In this document: positions 1 through 8,283 of the stretch, in pieces
Layout: each line of letters begins with the position of its first letter
How positions within the stretch are numbered: the stretch's first letter is position 1
Assembly: GCF_004216575.1 (NCBI RefSeq)
Contig: NZ_SGWW01000003.1
Location: forward strand, 62,001 to 126,000
Direction: 5' to 3'
Source: Microcella putealis
GTDB taxonomy: Bacteria; Actinomycetota; Actinomycetes; Actinomycetales; Microbacteriaceae
Length of the DNA: 64,000 nt
Position numbers and translations under genes: made by a program
The notes under the pieces: model-generated
Told to the model about the DNA's origin: nothing
The model's input: only the letters and a program-made list of their open reading frames with translations
Databases searched by the model: none

Positions 1-28
1 CACCCCGGAAGTGGGTGCGACGAGGGCG

Positions 29-1651
29 CTAGTGCGCCGTCGCCTTCTCGGCGCCGACTCCGGTGAGGGAGCGCACCTCCATCTCGGTCTGCTTGTCGCT
101 CGACTCGCGGCGACGCTCGAGCACGCTGCCGAGCCAGCCGAGCAGGAACGCCAGCGGGATCGACACGATGCCGGGGTTCGACAGCGGGAAGATTGCGAAA
201 TCGGCTCCGGGAATCATCGAGCGCTCGCCACCCGAGACGACGGGCGACAGGGCGATCAGCACGATCGCCGTCGTCAGGCCGCCGTACATGCTCCAGAGGG
301 CACCGCGGGTGGTGAAGCCCTTCCAGAACAGCGAGTAGACGATCGTCGGCAGGTTCGCCGAGGCCGCCACCGCGAAGGCGAGCGCCACGAGGAACGCGAC
401 GTTCTGACCGTTCGCGCCGATGCCGCCGACGATCGCGACGAGGCCGATGACGACCACCGTGATGCGGGCGACCTTGACCTCCTGCTGCGGCGAGGCCTTG
501 CCCTTCTTGATGACCGAGGCGTAGACGTCGTGCGAGAACGAGGCCGCCGCGGTGATCGTGAGGCCGGCGACGACCGCGAGGATCGTCGCGAAAGCGACCG
601 CCGAGATGATGCCGAGCAGCACCGGCCCGCCCAGCTCGAACGCCAGCAGCGGTGCCGCCGAGTTCGCGCCACCCGGCGCGGCAGCGATGGCTTCCGGCCC
701 AATGAGGGCGGCGGCGCCGTAGCCGAGCACGAGGGTGAAGACGTAGAAGATGCCGATCAGCCAGATCGCCCAGACGACGCTCTTGCGGGCCTCCTTCGCG
801 GTCGGAACCGTGTAGAAGCGCATGAGCACGTGCGGCAGGGCGGCCGTGCCGAGCACCAGTGCGAGTCCCAGCGACAGGAAGTCGAGGCGCGTCACATCGC
901 TCAGCCCGTACTGCAGGCCGGGTTCGAGAATCGCGGGGTTTCCGGTGGTGGCGACCGCCGCATCCAAGAGAGCCGGGAAGCTGAAGCCGTTGATGGCGAG
1001 CACCCACACGGTCATGACTCCGGCGCCGGCGATCAGCAGCACCGCCTTGATGATCTGCACCCAGGTGGTGCCCTTCATGCCTCCGACGAGCACGTACAGA
1101 ATCATCAGGGCGCCGACGACGGCGATGACGACCGACTGGCCGATGCGCTCGTCGATGCCGAGCAGCAGCGACACGAGTCCGCCCGCACCGGCCATCTGGG
1201 CGAGCAGGTAGAAGAAGCTGACGACGAGCGTCGAGATGGCTGCGGCGATGCGCACGGGGCGCTGCCGCAGGCGGAAGGCGAGCACGTCGCCCATCGTGAA
1301 CTTGCCCGTGTTGCGCAAGAGCTCAGCGACGACGAGCAGTGCGACGACCCACGCGACGAGGAACCCGATCGAGTACAGGAAGCCGTCGTAGCCGTTGATC
1401 GCGATCGCGCCGACGATGCCGAGGAAGGAGGCTGCCGACAGGTAGTCGCCCGCGATCGCCGAGCCGTTCTGCCCGCCCGTGAACGAGCGGCCGGCGGCGT
1501 AGTAGTCGCTCGCCGTCTTGTTGTTACGGCTCGCGCGGAAGACGATGACCATCGTCACGGCAACGAACGCGCCGAAAATCGCGATGTTCAGAATCGGGTC
1601 GCCAGGCGAGGTGGATGCGGTGCTCGCCTGAACGAGGATCGCGGCGCTCAT
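29..1651 (-). CDS. Sodium:solute symporter, ActP-like (acetate/monocarboxylate type)
   Basis: A 540-residue polytopic membrane protein of the solute:sodium symporter (SSS) family. It shows about 13 hydrophobic segments and the family's early conserved block around residues 60-95 (DYYAAGRSFTGG, then AGDYLSAASFLGIVGAIA). It should couple Na+ influx to uptake of a small carboxylate such as acetate. Its ATG overlaps the stop of the upstream DUF485 gene by 4 bp, so the two are co-translated; DUF485-SSS is the classical yjcH-actP arrangement. Family membership is clear; the substrate is inferred from this pairing. Confidence 0.9.
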   Translation of the reverse strand: MSAAILVQASTASTSPGDPILNIAIFGAFVAVTMVIVFRASRNNKTASDYYAAGRSFTGGQNGSAIAGDYLSAASFLGIVGAIAINGYDGFLYSIGFLVAWVVALLVVAELLRNTGKFTMGDVLAFRLRQRPVRIAAAISTLVVSFFYLLAQMAGAGGLVSLLLGIDERIGQSVVIAVVGALMILYVLVGGMKGTTWVQIIKAVLLIAGAGVMTVWVLAINGFSFPALLDAAVATTGNPAILEPGLQYGLSDVTRLDFLSLGLALVLGTAALPHVLMRFYTVPTAKEARKSVVWAIWLIGIFYVFTLVLGYGAAALIGPEAIAAAPGGANSAAPLLAFELGGPVLLGIISAVAFATILAVVAGLTITAAASFSHDVYASVIKKGKASPQQEVKVARITVVVIGLVAIVGGIGANGQNVAFLVALAFAVAASANLPTIVYSLFWKGFTTRGALWSMYGGLTTAIVLIALSPVVSGGERSMIPGADFAIFPLSNPGIVSIPLAFLLGWLGSVLERRRESSDKQTEMEVRSLTGVGAEKATAH

Positions 1652-2046
1652 GCGCGTGCTCCGTTCGCGCCAGCGCCCGCGCCGGCCAGCACGGGCTCAA
1701 GCTCGGCGCGGATCTCGGCCGCCGCCGGGTCGAGGTGCTTGTTGGCGTACCAGACGTAGAGCATCGTGACGGCGAAGGTGGTCGCGACCTGCGCGAGACC
1801 CCACACCATGCCGAGGTTCATCGAACCGGCGACGGGCGTCGCGAAGACCTGGGGTGCGTAACCCGCGGTCAGCACGTAGGCCAGGTACCAGGCGAGGCAG
1901 AGCCCCGTGGCGGGCAGCACAAACAGCCGGTGCCGGCGCTTCAGCGCACGGAAGCGGGGCGAGTTCTGCACGGTGCGCAGCGCCTCAATGTCGGGTTCGG
2001 CGTCGGAGGCGACGTCGGGTCGGTCGTCCGGGGCGGCACTGCCCAT
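1648..2046 (-). CDS. DUF485 membrane protein, partner of the symporter
   Basis: A 132-residue protein with two transmembrane segments and the DUF485 pattern (residues FVLPATGLCLAWYLAYVL, then AGSMNLGMVWGLAQ). DUF485 proteins are small inner-membrane partners found beside ActP-type symporters. The open frame reaches back to 2184, but GGGAG sits 5 bases ahead of the ATG at 2046 and the extra residues are not conserved-looking, so I start there; 2058 is an alternative. The 3' end overlaps the symporter start by 4 bp. Confidence 0.8.
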   Translation of the reverse strand: MGSAAPDDRPDVASDAEPDIEALRTVQNSPRFRALKRRHRLFVLPATGLCLAWYLAYVLTAGYAPQVFATPVAGSMNLGMVWGLAQVATTFAVTMLYVWYANKHLDPAAAEIRAELEPVLAGAGAGANGARA

Positions 2047-2127
2047 GGAGTCTCCCATCTGCCACGACGGCGACCTCGTCGTCACCGTCTCGTGATCGCC
2101 TACTTTCGGCCAGTGGACCGGTCTGTC

Positions 2128-2173
2128 GGAAGCGAGCGCGCGCATCCTGTCGACGAGCGGTAGCGAGCGTGCG
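2128..2173. promoter_or_regulatory. Direct repeats in the divergent symporter/LytS promoter region
   Basis: AGCGAGCG(C/T)GCG occurs at 2131-2142 and 2162-2173, 31 bp apart or about three helical turns, between the divergent DUF485 and histidine kinase genes. LytTR regulators usually bind direct repeats, so this is a candidate site for the LytR encoded downstream. Inference from sequence only. Confidence 0.35.
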
Positions 2174-2219
2174 ATAAGCGGCACCCGCGACCGTTCGTCG
2201 TCGCCTATCGTCGACTCTC

Positions 2220-3422
2220 ATGAGCCCGTCAGCGTTGATCGCCTTCCTCGGCGGCGCGCTGCTCGGGGCGCTCGGCGTGCTGCTGCTCGCCGCGGGCTGG
2301 CGCGCGATTCGCGGGGGGCGGGCGCTCGCGACCCCGGCCGAGCGGGCGACCTACGAGACCCTGCACCTCGCCTCGCGCGCGGCCGGACACCTGCGCGGAG
2401 GCCTTGCCGCCGGCGACCCGGCCCGCGCGGCGAAGGCGCTGAGGCAGCTGCTCGACGCCGACGCGCTCGCGCTCGCCGACCCACACGGAGTGGTCGCGCT
2501 CGACGGCCCCACCTCGCTGCAGGCCGCGGCCGAGCGGCTGGCCCGCGCCGCCGCCGACGCGGGCTCGACGCAGTTGCTCACGGCCGACGCCTCGATCGAC
2601 GGGCGGGATGCGGTGGCCGCCCCCATCCGCCTCCCCGGTCGCGAGGGCGCGGGTTCGGTCGCCGGGTCGCTTGTGGCCTTCGCCTCGCCCGTTCGCCCGC
2701 CGCTCGTGCGGGCGGCCGAGGAGGCCGCCAGTTGGGTGGCCGCGCAGCTCGAGCTCGCCGAATTGGACGCCAGCCGCGCCGCCCTCGCCGAGGCCGAGGT
2801 GAAGGCCCTGCGGGCGCAAATCAGCCCGCACTTCATCTACAACGCATTGACGGCGATCGCCTCGACGATCACGACCGAGCCGGCACGCGCCCGCGAACTG
2901 GTGCTCGAGTTCGCCGACTTCACGCGGTACTCGTTCCGGCGGGCGGGCGACTTCACGGCGCTCGCCGACGAGCTGCAGTCGATCGACTCGTACCTGCAGC
3001 TCGAGCGGGCCCGCTTCGGCGAGCGCCTCGCCGTGCAGCTGCGCATCGCGCCCGAGGTGCTGCCGACGGTGATCCCGTTTCTGAGCCTGCAGCCCCTCGT
3101 CGAGAACGCGGTGCGGCACGGCCTCGAGCCGAAGGAGGGCGGCGGCACCATCACCATCACGGCCGACGCCGAGGGCGCCTTCACGGTGGTGCGCATCGAC
3201 GACGACGGGGTCGGCACCGACCCCGAGGCGCTCAGGGCCGCGCTCGCCGGCCGCCCCACCGTCGACCACGTGGGGCTGCGCAACGTGGATGCGCGACTGC
3301 GCCAGGTCTACGGCGACGACTGCGGCCTCGTCGTCGAGACGCAGGTGGGCGCGGGCACGCTGATCGTGATGCGGGTGCCGCGCTCGCAACCCGAGAACGA
3401 CGTGCAGGGGGTGCGGCGATGA
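2220..3422 (+). CDS. LytS/YehU-type sensor histidine kinase
   Basis: A 400-residue kinase with one N-terminal transmembrane helix (about residues 4-24), a GAF-like central part, and a His_kinase domain with the LytS-type phospho-acceptor motif ISPHFIYNALT (His204). The HATPase domain follows, with an N-box (LVENAVRHGLEPKEGGG) and a G-box (DDDGVG). It should phosphorylate the LytTR regulator whose ATG overlaps its TGA by 4 bp. The signal is unknown. Placement between two symporter cassettes suggests sensing of an imported metabolite, as LytS-family kinases BtsS and YpdA do for pyruvate in E. coli. Confidence 0.9.
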   Translation: MSPSALIAFLGGALLGALGVLLLAAGWRAIRGGRALATPAERATYETLHLASRAAGHLRGGLAAGDPARAAKALRQLLDADALALADPHGVVALDGPTSLQAAAERLARAAADAGSTQLLTADASIDGRDAVAAPIRLPGREGAGSVAGSLVAFASPVRPPLVRAAEEAASWVAAQLELAELDASRAALAEAEVKALRAQISPHFIYNALTAIASTITTEPARARELVLEFADFTRYSFRRAGDFTALADELQSIDSYLQLERARFGERLAVQLRIAPEVLPTVIPFLSLQPLVENAVRHGLEPKEGGGTITITADAEGAFTVVRIDDDGVGTDPEALRAALAGRPTVDHVGLRNVDARLRQVYGDDCGLVVETQVGAGTLIVMRVPRSQPENDVQGVRR

Positions 3423-4324
3423 GCGGCGATGCTCCGGGCCCTGGCGCGGCCGGCGCGGCCGGCCCAACCGAGGCGATCAGCGCCGCTCGCCCCCCGCGCA
3501 CGCTCCGCCTGCTCGTCGCCGATGACGAGCGCCCCGCCCTCGACGAGCTGCTCGCCTTGCTCGGGGCCGACCCCCGCGTCGGCGAGCTTGTGCCCGCGTC
3601 GACGGGCTCGCAGGCGCTGCGCATTCTGAGCGATGACGACGGCATCGACGCCGCCGTGCTCGACATTCACATGCCCGGGCTGTCGGGGCTCGACCTCGCC
3701 CGCGCCCTGACCCGCTTCGAGCGGCGGCCGCCCGTCGTCTTCGTCACCGCCGACGACGAGAGCGCCGTCGACGCCTTCGACCTCGAGGCCGTCGACTACG
3801 TTCTGAAGCCGGTGCGCACCGAGCGCCTCGCCCGCGCGATCGGGCGCCTCGTCGACGCCGTCGCCGATTCGCGCGCCGGGTCGCGCACCGATCCGCGCGC
3901 AGGCGAAGCGCCCACGACGGATGCGCGCGGCGTGTCCCCGACGGCGACGAGCGCCGATGTCGGGGCCGGCACCGCGCATCCGGCCGACGATGTCATCGCC
4001 GTGACGCTCGGAACGACGACGCGCATGGTGCGCCGCGACGCGATTCAGTACGCGGAGGCGCAGGGCGACTACGTGCGACTGCACACCGCCGAGGGCGGCT
4101 TTCTCGTGCGGGTGCCGCTCGGCGAGCTCGAGGAGCGCTGGGCGAGCGCCGGCTTCGTGCGTGTGCACCGCTCGTACCTCGTCGCGCTCGCGCACGTCAC
4201 GCGGCTGCAGTTGGCGGGGGCCGGGTCGACCGTGACGGTGGGCGCCACCGCGCTGCCGGTGAGTCGGCGGGCACTGCCGGGGCTGCGCGAGCGGCTCGAC
4301 GACATGAGGGTGCGGCGGGCGTGA
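3419..4324 (+). CDS. LytTR-family response regulator
   Basis: A 301-residue regulator. The receiver domain covers residues 28-145 with acidic pocket D35/D36, phospho-acceptor D82 (AVLDIHMPG) and K130 (DYVLKP). An Ala/Thr-rich linker of about 50 residues follows, then a C-terminal LytTR DNA-binding domain (IQYAEAQGDYVRLHTAEGGF, FVRVHRSYLVAL). It should be the partner of the kinase it overlaps by 4 bp and control transport genes on one or both sides. Start ATG is fixed by the overlap. Confidence 0.92.
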   Translation: MSGDAPGPGAAGAAGPTEAISAARPPRTLRLLVADDERPALDELLALLGADPRVGELVPASTGSQALRILSDDDGIDAAVLDIHMPGLSGLDLARALTRFERRPPVVFVTADDESAVDAFDLEAVDYVLKPVRTERLARAIGRLVDAVADSRAGSRTDPRAGEAPTTDARGVSPTATSADVGAGTAHPADDVIAVTLGTTTRMVRRDAIQYAEAQGDYVRLHTAEGGFLVRVPLGELEERWASAGFVRVHRSYLVALAHVTRLQLAGAGSTVTVGATALPVSRRALPGLRERLDDMRVRRA

Positions 4325-4779
4325 GCGACGACCGTGCTTCCGAGAGTGCGCCTGCGCCCGGCGCTCCCGATGCGACGCCCGCGTCGGCGAACCCGGCCAC
4401 ACCGCCGAGGGCGGCGCGCGTACGCGTCGCGGCCCCGCGCGCCGGTGAGCCGCTCGCGCCCCGCGCGGCCGAGCCCCTCACCGGCGGCGCCCCGGCGAGC
4501 GCCGAGCGGGTGCTCGTCGCGAGCCTGATTCGCAGCCAGTTGCGTGTCGCGATCGTCTGCGCCCTCGGCTTCGCCTCCGCGCTCGCCGCCGTCGCGTTCG
4601 TTGCCGCCCTGCCCGCGCTCAACGACGAGACGATCGCCGGGGTTCCGGTGGGCTGGCTCGTGCTCGCGTTCGGCGCGTACCCGCCGCTCGTCGCGATCGC
4701 CGCGCTCGCCGTGACGGCCGCGAATCGCGCCGAAGACCAGTACCGCGCCCTCGCCGAGCGCGACGAGGACGACGCGTGA
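4321..4779 (+). CDS. Small two-helix membrane protein in symporter operon
   Basis: A 152-residue protein with a disordered Ala/Pro-rich N-terminus (to about residue 60) and two hydrophobic segments (IVCALGFASALAAVAFVAAL and VGWLVLAFGAYPPLVAIAAL). The GTG start overlaps the regulator's stop, and its own stop overlaps the symporter start. Position and topology are those of the small subunit (DUF485-like) that precedes SSS symporters, but I do not see a clear DUF485 signature, so the function is inferred from context only. Confidence 0.7.
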   Translation: MSDDRASESAPAPGAPDATPASANPATPPRAARVRVAAPRAGEPLAPRAAEPLTGGAPASAERVLVASLIRSQLRVAIVCALGFASALAAVAFVAALPALNDETIAGVPVGWLVLAFGAYPPLVAIAALAVTAANRAEDQYRALAERDEDDA

Positions 4780-6434
4780 GCGACGCGAGCGTGCTGCACG
4801 CGCTGGCTGTCGCAGCCACGCGCATCCCCGACGCGGCCGGCGCCGCCGCGGCGGCGACGTCCGTGAGCGACGCGACCCCCGCATCCTTCGGATACGCGGC
4901 GATCATCATCGTGACCCTCACGACCGTGCTCGTCGGGGCGCTCGCGGTGCGCCTGTCGCGCACGACGCGCGACTTCTACGTCGCCTCGCGGACGGTGCCG
5001 CCGTGGCTGAACGCCTCGGCGATCGGCGGCGAGTATCTGTCGGCGGCGAGCGTGCTCGGGGTCGCCGGGCTGATTCTGCTGCAGGGCGCGGGCGGGCTGT
5101 GGTTTCCGATTGGGTACGCGGCCGGCTACCTGATGCTGCTGCTGTTTGTCGCCGCCCCGCTGCGCCGCTCGGGCGCGTACACGGTGCCCGACTTCACGGG
5201 CGCGCGGCTGCGCTCGCGCTCGGTGCGCCGGGCAACGAGCGTGCTCGTCATCGTGATCGGCTGGTTTTACATCGTGCCGCAGCTGCAGGGTGCCGCGCTC
5301 ACGGTCTCGATCGCGACGGGGCTGCCGCCGTGGGCCGGGTCGGTCGCGGTGGCCCTCATCGTCGGCGTGATCGTCGCCGCCGGAGGCATGCGCTCGATCA
5401 CTTTCGTGCAGGCGTTCCAGTTCTGGCTGAAGCTGACGGCGGTCGCACTGCCCGCGATCGTGATGCTCGTCGTAGTGGGCGGCCGCGACCTCGGGGTCGC
5501 CGCCGCGACTGCCTTCCCCGCCGCGCTCGGCCCCGCCGCCGTGAACCCGTACGCGACCGCGTCGCTCGCGATCGCCCTGCTGCTCGGAACCCTCGGCCTG
5601 CCCCACGTGCTCGTGCGCTTCACGACGAACCCCGACGGAGCCGCCGCCCGCCGCACCACCCTCATCACGGTCGCACTGCTGGTCACGTTCTACGTGTTTC
5701 CGACGACGATCGGGATGCTCGGGCGCGTCTTCGCCCCGGATCTCGCGACAGCCGAGCAGGCCGACTCCGTCGCCCTGCTCTTGCCGGGTCGCCTCGTCGA
5801 CGGGCTCGCCGGTGACCTGCTGGGCGCGCTCATCGTCGCCGGGGCGTTCGGGGCGTTTCTGTCGACCTCGTCGGGGCTCGTGGTCTCGCTCGCCGGCGTC
5901 ATCAGTCAGGAGGTCGCGGGCGGCACCGTGCGCGGGTTCCGAGTGGCGGCGCTCGCCTCGACGCTGGTGCCGCTTCTGGTCGTGCTGATGATCGAGCCGG
6001 CCGGGCTCGCTGGCAGCGTGGGGCTCGTGTTCGCGTTCACCGCCTCGACGCTCAGCCCGCTGCTCGTGCTCGGCGTCTGGTGGCGCGGGCTCACGGCCCG
6101 CGGAGCGCTCGCGGGGATGCTGACGGGCGCTGTCGCGTGCGCCGTTGCGGTCGGGCTCGGGGTGCTGCGGGTGCCCGGGGCGGGCGCGAGTGGTGACGGT
6201 GGCGACGGGTCAGGGGGGCTCGGCGAAGCCCTGATGGGCGCGGCTCCGCTCGCGGCTGACTGGGCCCCCTGGCTGCAGGCCGCCCTCGCCGCCCCGGCGG
6301 CCTGGACGATCCCGCTCGCCGTACTCGTCACTGTGCTGGTGTCGCGCTACGGCGGGGGCAGCCCGCCCGTCGACGTCGACCGCATCCTCGCCCGCCTGCA
6401 CCTGCCCGAGCGCCGCCGCCCGAAGCCGCAGTAA
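4776..6434 (+). CDS. Second sodium:solute symporter, ActP/MctC-like
   Basis: A 552-residue SSS-family transporter with about 13 hydrophobic segments and the family block DFYVASRTVPPWLNASAIGG then EYLSAASVLGVAGLI (residues about 55-95). It is the last gene of a four-gene operon (kinase, LytTR regulator, small membrane protein, symporter) with 4-bp overlaps throughout. It is diverged from the symporter at the left end of the window, so it probably carries a different substrate or has a different affinity. The C-terminus is basic and cytoplasmic (HLPERRRPKPQ). Confidence 0.9.
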   Translation: MSDASVLHALAVAATRIPDAAGAAAAATSVSDATPASFGYAAIIIVTLTTVLVGALAVRLSRTTRDFYVASRTVPPWLNASAIGGEYLSAASVLGVAGLILLQGAGGLWFPIGYAAGYLMLLLFVAAPLRRSGAYTVPDFTGARLRSRSVRRATSVLVIVIGWFYIVPQLQGAALTVSIATGLPPWAGSVAVALIVGVIVAAGGMRSITFVQAFQFWLKLTAVALPAIVMLVVVGGRDLGVAAATAFPAALGPAAVNPYATASLAIALLLGTLGLPHVLVRFTTNPDGAAARRTTLITVALLVTFYVFPTTIGMLGRVFAPDLATAEQADSVALLLPGRLVDGLAGDLLGALIVAGAFGAFLSTSSGLVVSLAGVISQEVAGGTVRGFRVAALASTLVPLLVVLMIEPAGLAGSVGLVFAFTASTLSPLLVLGVWWRGLTARGALAGMLTGAVACAVAVGLGVLRVPGAGASGDGGDGSGGLGEALMGAAPLAADWAPWLQAALAAPAAWTIPLAVLVTVLVSRYGGGSPPVDVDRILARLHLPERRRPKPQ

Positions 6435-6465
6435 GCCCGCGCCCACGCACGTCACACGCGTGCGC

Positions 6466-6556
6466 CGTGACGTATTGCAGGAAACCAGCCGTGCGCATCC
6501 ACCTACAACCGCGCAATTCCGCGGTGGGCGTCTCTCGTTTCCTGCAATACGTCACG
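6466..6556. repeat. Perfect 20-bp inverted repeat between convergent genes
   Basis: Left arm 6466-6485 and right arm 6537-6556 (gtttcctgcaatacgtcacg) are exact reverse complements with a 51-bp interior. The arms are AT-richer than the surroundings, and the element sits between convergent symporter and exporter genes. There is no open frame and no run of T, so it is not a textbook terminator; it looks like a palindromic intergenic repeat. Confidence 0.85.
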
Positions 6557-6590
6557 CCATCGGTGGGAACGCGCCCCGCGCATCCGACAT

Positions 6591-7622
6591 TCAGCGGCGC
6601 CGACGCGGCAGGCGCAGCCGCCGCTGGGCGAGCAGGATGCCGACGAAGATCAGGGCCGCGCCGACCGGCTCGTTCCAGACGAGCACCTCGCCGAGGATGA
6701 GGATGCCGAGCGCGACCCCCACGACGGGCGAGATGTAGGTGACTGTTGCGGCGCGGGTGGCACCCCAGGCGCGGACGACGTTCTGGTTCCACGCGTAGGC
6801 GAGGCCCGTGCCGAAGACGCCGAGCAGCACGATGCTGCCGACGATCCAGATGTCGAGGGTGATGGGGTCGCGGCCGATGATCGGCGTCAGTGCGAGCATG
6901 ATGACGGCGGCGATGCCGACGTTGAGCAGCGCGAGCATGACGCCCGAGAGCCCCGTGCCCTGCAGGAACCGGCGCAGGTACGCGAGGCTGAACCCGTAGC
7001 AGGCGGTCGCGCCCAGCAGCGCGAGCTGCGGCACGAGCCCGCCGCGCAGGTCGACGCCCGCCCACGGCGCGATGATGACGAGCACTCCGGCGAGGCCGAC
7101 GACGAGGCCGAGCACCTGCTCGCGGGTGAGCCGCTCGACCCGAATCACGAGCCCCGCCATCAGCGCCGTCATGAGCGGCGTCGTCGCGTTGTAGACGCTT
7201 GCGAGCCCGCTCGACACCGACTGCTGCGCCCAGCCGAACAGCAGGTACGGGAAGACGCACAGGGTCAGCGCGACCACCGTCATGTGCGCCCAGATGCGCC
7301 AATTGCGCGGCAGTCGCTCGCGGGTGACGAGCGCGATGATGCCGAGAGTGAGGGCGCCGAAGACGGTTCGTCCGGTCGCGATCTGGGCGGGGCTCAACCC
7401 CTCGAGCCCGACCGCGATAAACAGGAAGCTCGCGCCCCACACGACGCCCGCGGCCGTGAACTGCAGCGCAATGCGCAGGTCGCCGGATGCACGCCCCGCC
7501 CCCGCCGGCTGCGCCGACTCGGCGGGCTCGGCCGGCCCCAGCGCGCCCGCCGCCGTCGCCGGTGCCGGCAGGGTCTCGGGCTGCGGGTCTTTCGGCTTCC
7601 CAGCTGGACGCGTGTCGCTCAC
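6591..7622 (-). CDS. EamA-family (DMT superfamily) transporter
   Basis: A 343-residue protein with a 50-residue hydrophilic N-terminus followed by ten hydrophobic helices in two EamA repeats (first from about residue 52, second from about 205). The helix-1 motif FTAAGVVWGASFLFIAVGL and the conserved prolines are typical of drug/metabolite exporters. Substrate unknown. The GTG start at 7622 is preceded by TAGCGT exactly six bases upstream, suggesting a leaderless mRNA. Single-gene unit. Confidence 0.88.
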   Translation of the reverse strand: MSDTRPAGKPKDPQPETLPAPATAAGALGPAEPAESAQPAGAGRASGDLRIALQFTAAGVVWGASFLFIAVGLEGLSPAQIATGRTVFGALTLGIIALVTRERLPRNWRIWAHMTVVALTLCVFPYLLFGWAQQSVSSGLASVYNATTPLMTALMAGLVIRVERLTREQVLGLVVGLAGVLVIIAPWAGVDLRGGLVPQLALLGATACYGFSLAYLRRFLQGTGLSGVMLALLNVGIAAVIMLALTPIIGRDPITLDIWIVGSIVLLGVFGTGLAYAWNQNVVRAWGATRAATVTYISPVVGVALGILILGEVLVWNEPVGAALIFVGILLAQRRLRLPRRRR

Positions 7623-7718
7623 ACGCTGACGCTACTGCCGCGCGGGGCCCGCGACACACCGTCGGGCCGGGAGCGCGGCGTGTTGACCGAAACTCGCACC
7701 TGCGCCCGGCCTGCGCCT

Positions 7719-8024
7719 CTACTCGCCGTGCGGCGTCTGCCCGGCGATCTGCTCGTGGTGGTGGATCACCTCGGCGACGATGAACGTCAGAAACTTCTCG
7801 GCGAAGGCCGGATCGAGCTCGGCCTCTTCGGCGAGCGCGCGTAGCCGCGCGATCTGCACGCGCTCCCGCTCGGGGTCGCTCGGCGCCATACCGGTGGCCG
7901 CCTTCAGGCGCCCGACCGACTGCGTGCACTTGAAGCGCTCGGCGAGCAGGTGCACGAGGGCTGCGTCAATGTTGTCGATGCTTTTGCGAAGCGAGGCGAG
8001 TTCGGCACGGGCGGCGTCGTCCAT
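7719..8024 (-). CDS. Chorismate mutase, AroQ type
   Basis: A 101-residue all-helical AroQ chorismate mutase (chorismate to prephenate, Phe/Tyr branch). It has the conserved LRKSIDNIDAALVHLLAERF helix with the active-site Arg, then KCTQSVGRLK and PERERVQIARLR. Actinobacterial stand-alone enzymes of this length are common. TAGGCT lies six bases before the ATG, fitting a leaderless start. No other aromatic pathway gene is adjacent. Confidence 0.9.
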   Translation of the reverse strand: MDDAARAELASLRKSIDNIDAALVHLLAERFKCTQSVGRLKAATGMAPSDPERERVQIARLRALAEEAELDPAFAEKFLTFIVAEVIHHHEQIAGQTPHGE

Positions 8025-8043
8025 ACGCCGAGCCTAATCGCCC

Positions 8044-8283
8044 CTACCGCGCGGGCGGCACCGTGCGGAACCCGATCACCTTGTGTGTTCCGTCGCAGTA
8101 CGGGCGGATGCTCGACGTCCCGCATCGACACAACGCCACGACGCGTCGTTCATCGCGTCGCGCTCCGCCGCCCGGGTTCTCGGCGTCGTCGACCTCGATC
8201 GCGATGTCGCCCCGCACGAGGAACGGCCCGTTAGGGCAGGCGAATACCTCGACGTGCTTGCGCGCCGGCTCACCCACCGTCAC
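8044..8283 (-). CDS. CDGSH iron-sulfur domain protein
   Basis: A 79-residue protein with one CDGSH-type motif, CRCGTSSIRPYCDGTH, whose three Cys and one His would bind a redox-active, pH-labile [2Fe-2S] cluster. The GTG start (8283; 8277 is possible) lies inside the 3' end of the upstream enzyme gene, which ends at 8270, so the two are translationally coupled. Pairing with a haem-oxygenase-like diiron protein points to electron delivery or iron handling for that enzyme; this is an inference. Confidence 0.85.
   Translation of the reverse strand: MTVGEPARKHVEVFACPNGPFLVRGDIAIEVDDAENPGGGARRDERRVVALCRCGTSSIRPYCDGTHKVIGFRTVPPAR

Noticed and set aside
11..1759. 582-codon open frame opposite the symporter gene
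   Set aside because: Codon-position GC bias of the symporter on the other strand explains it; the translation is a low-complexity Arg/Asp/Glu string with no domain.
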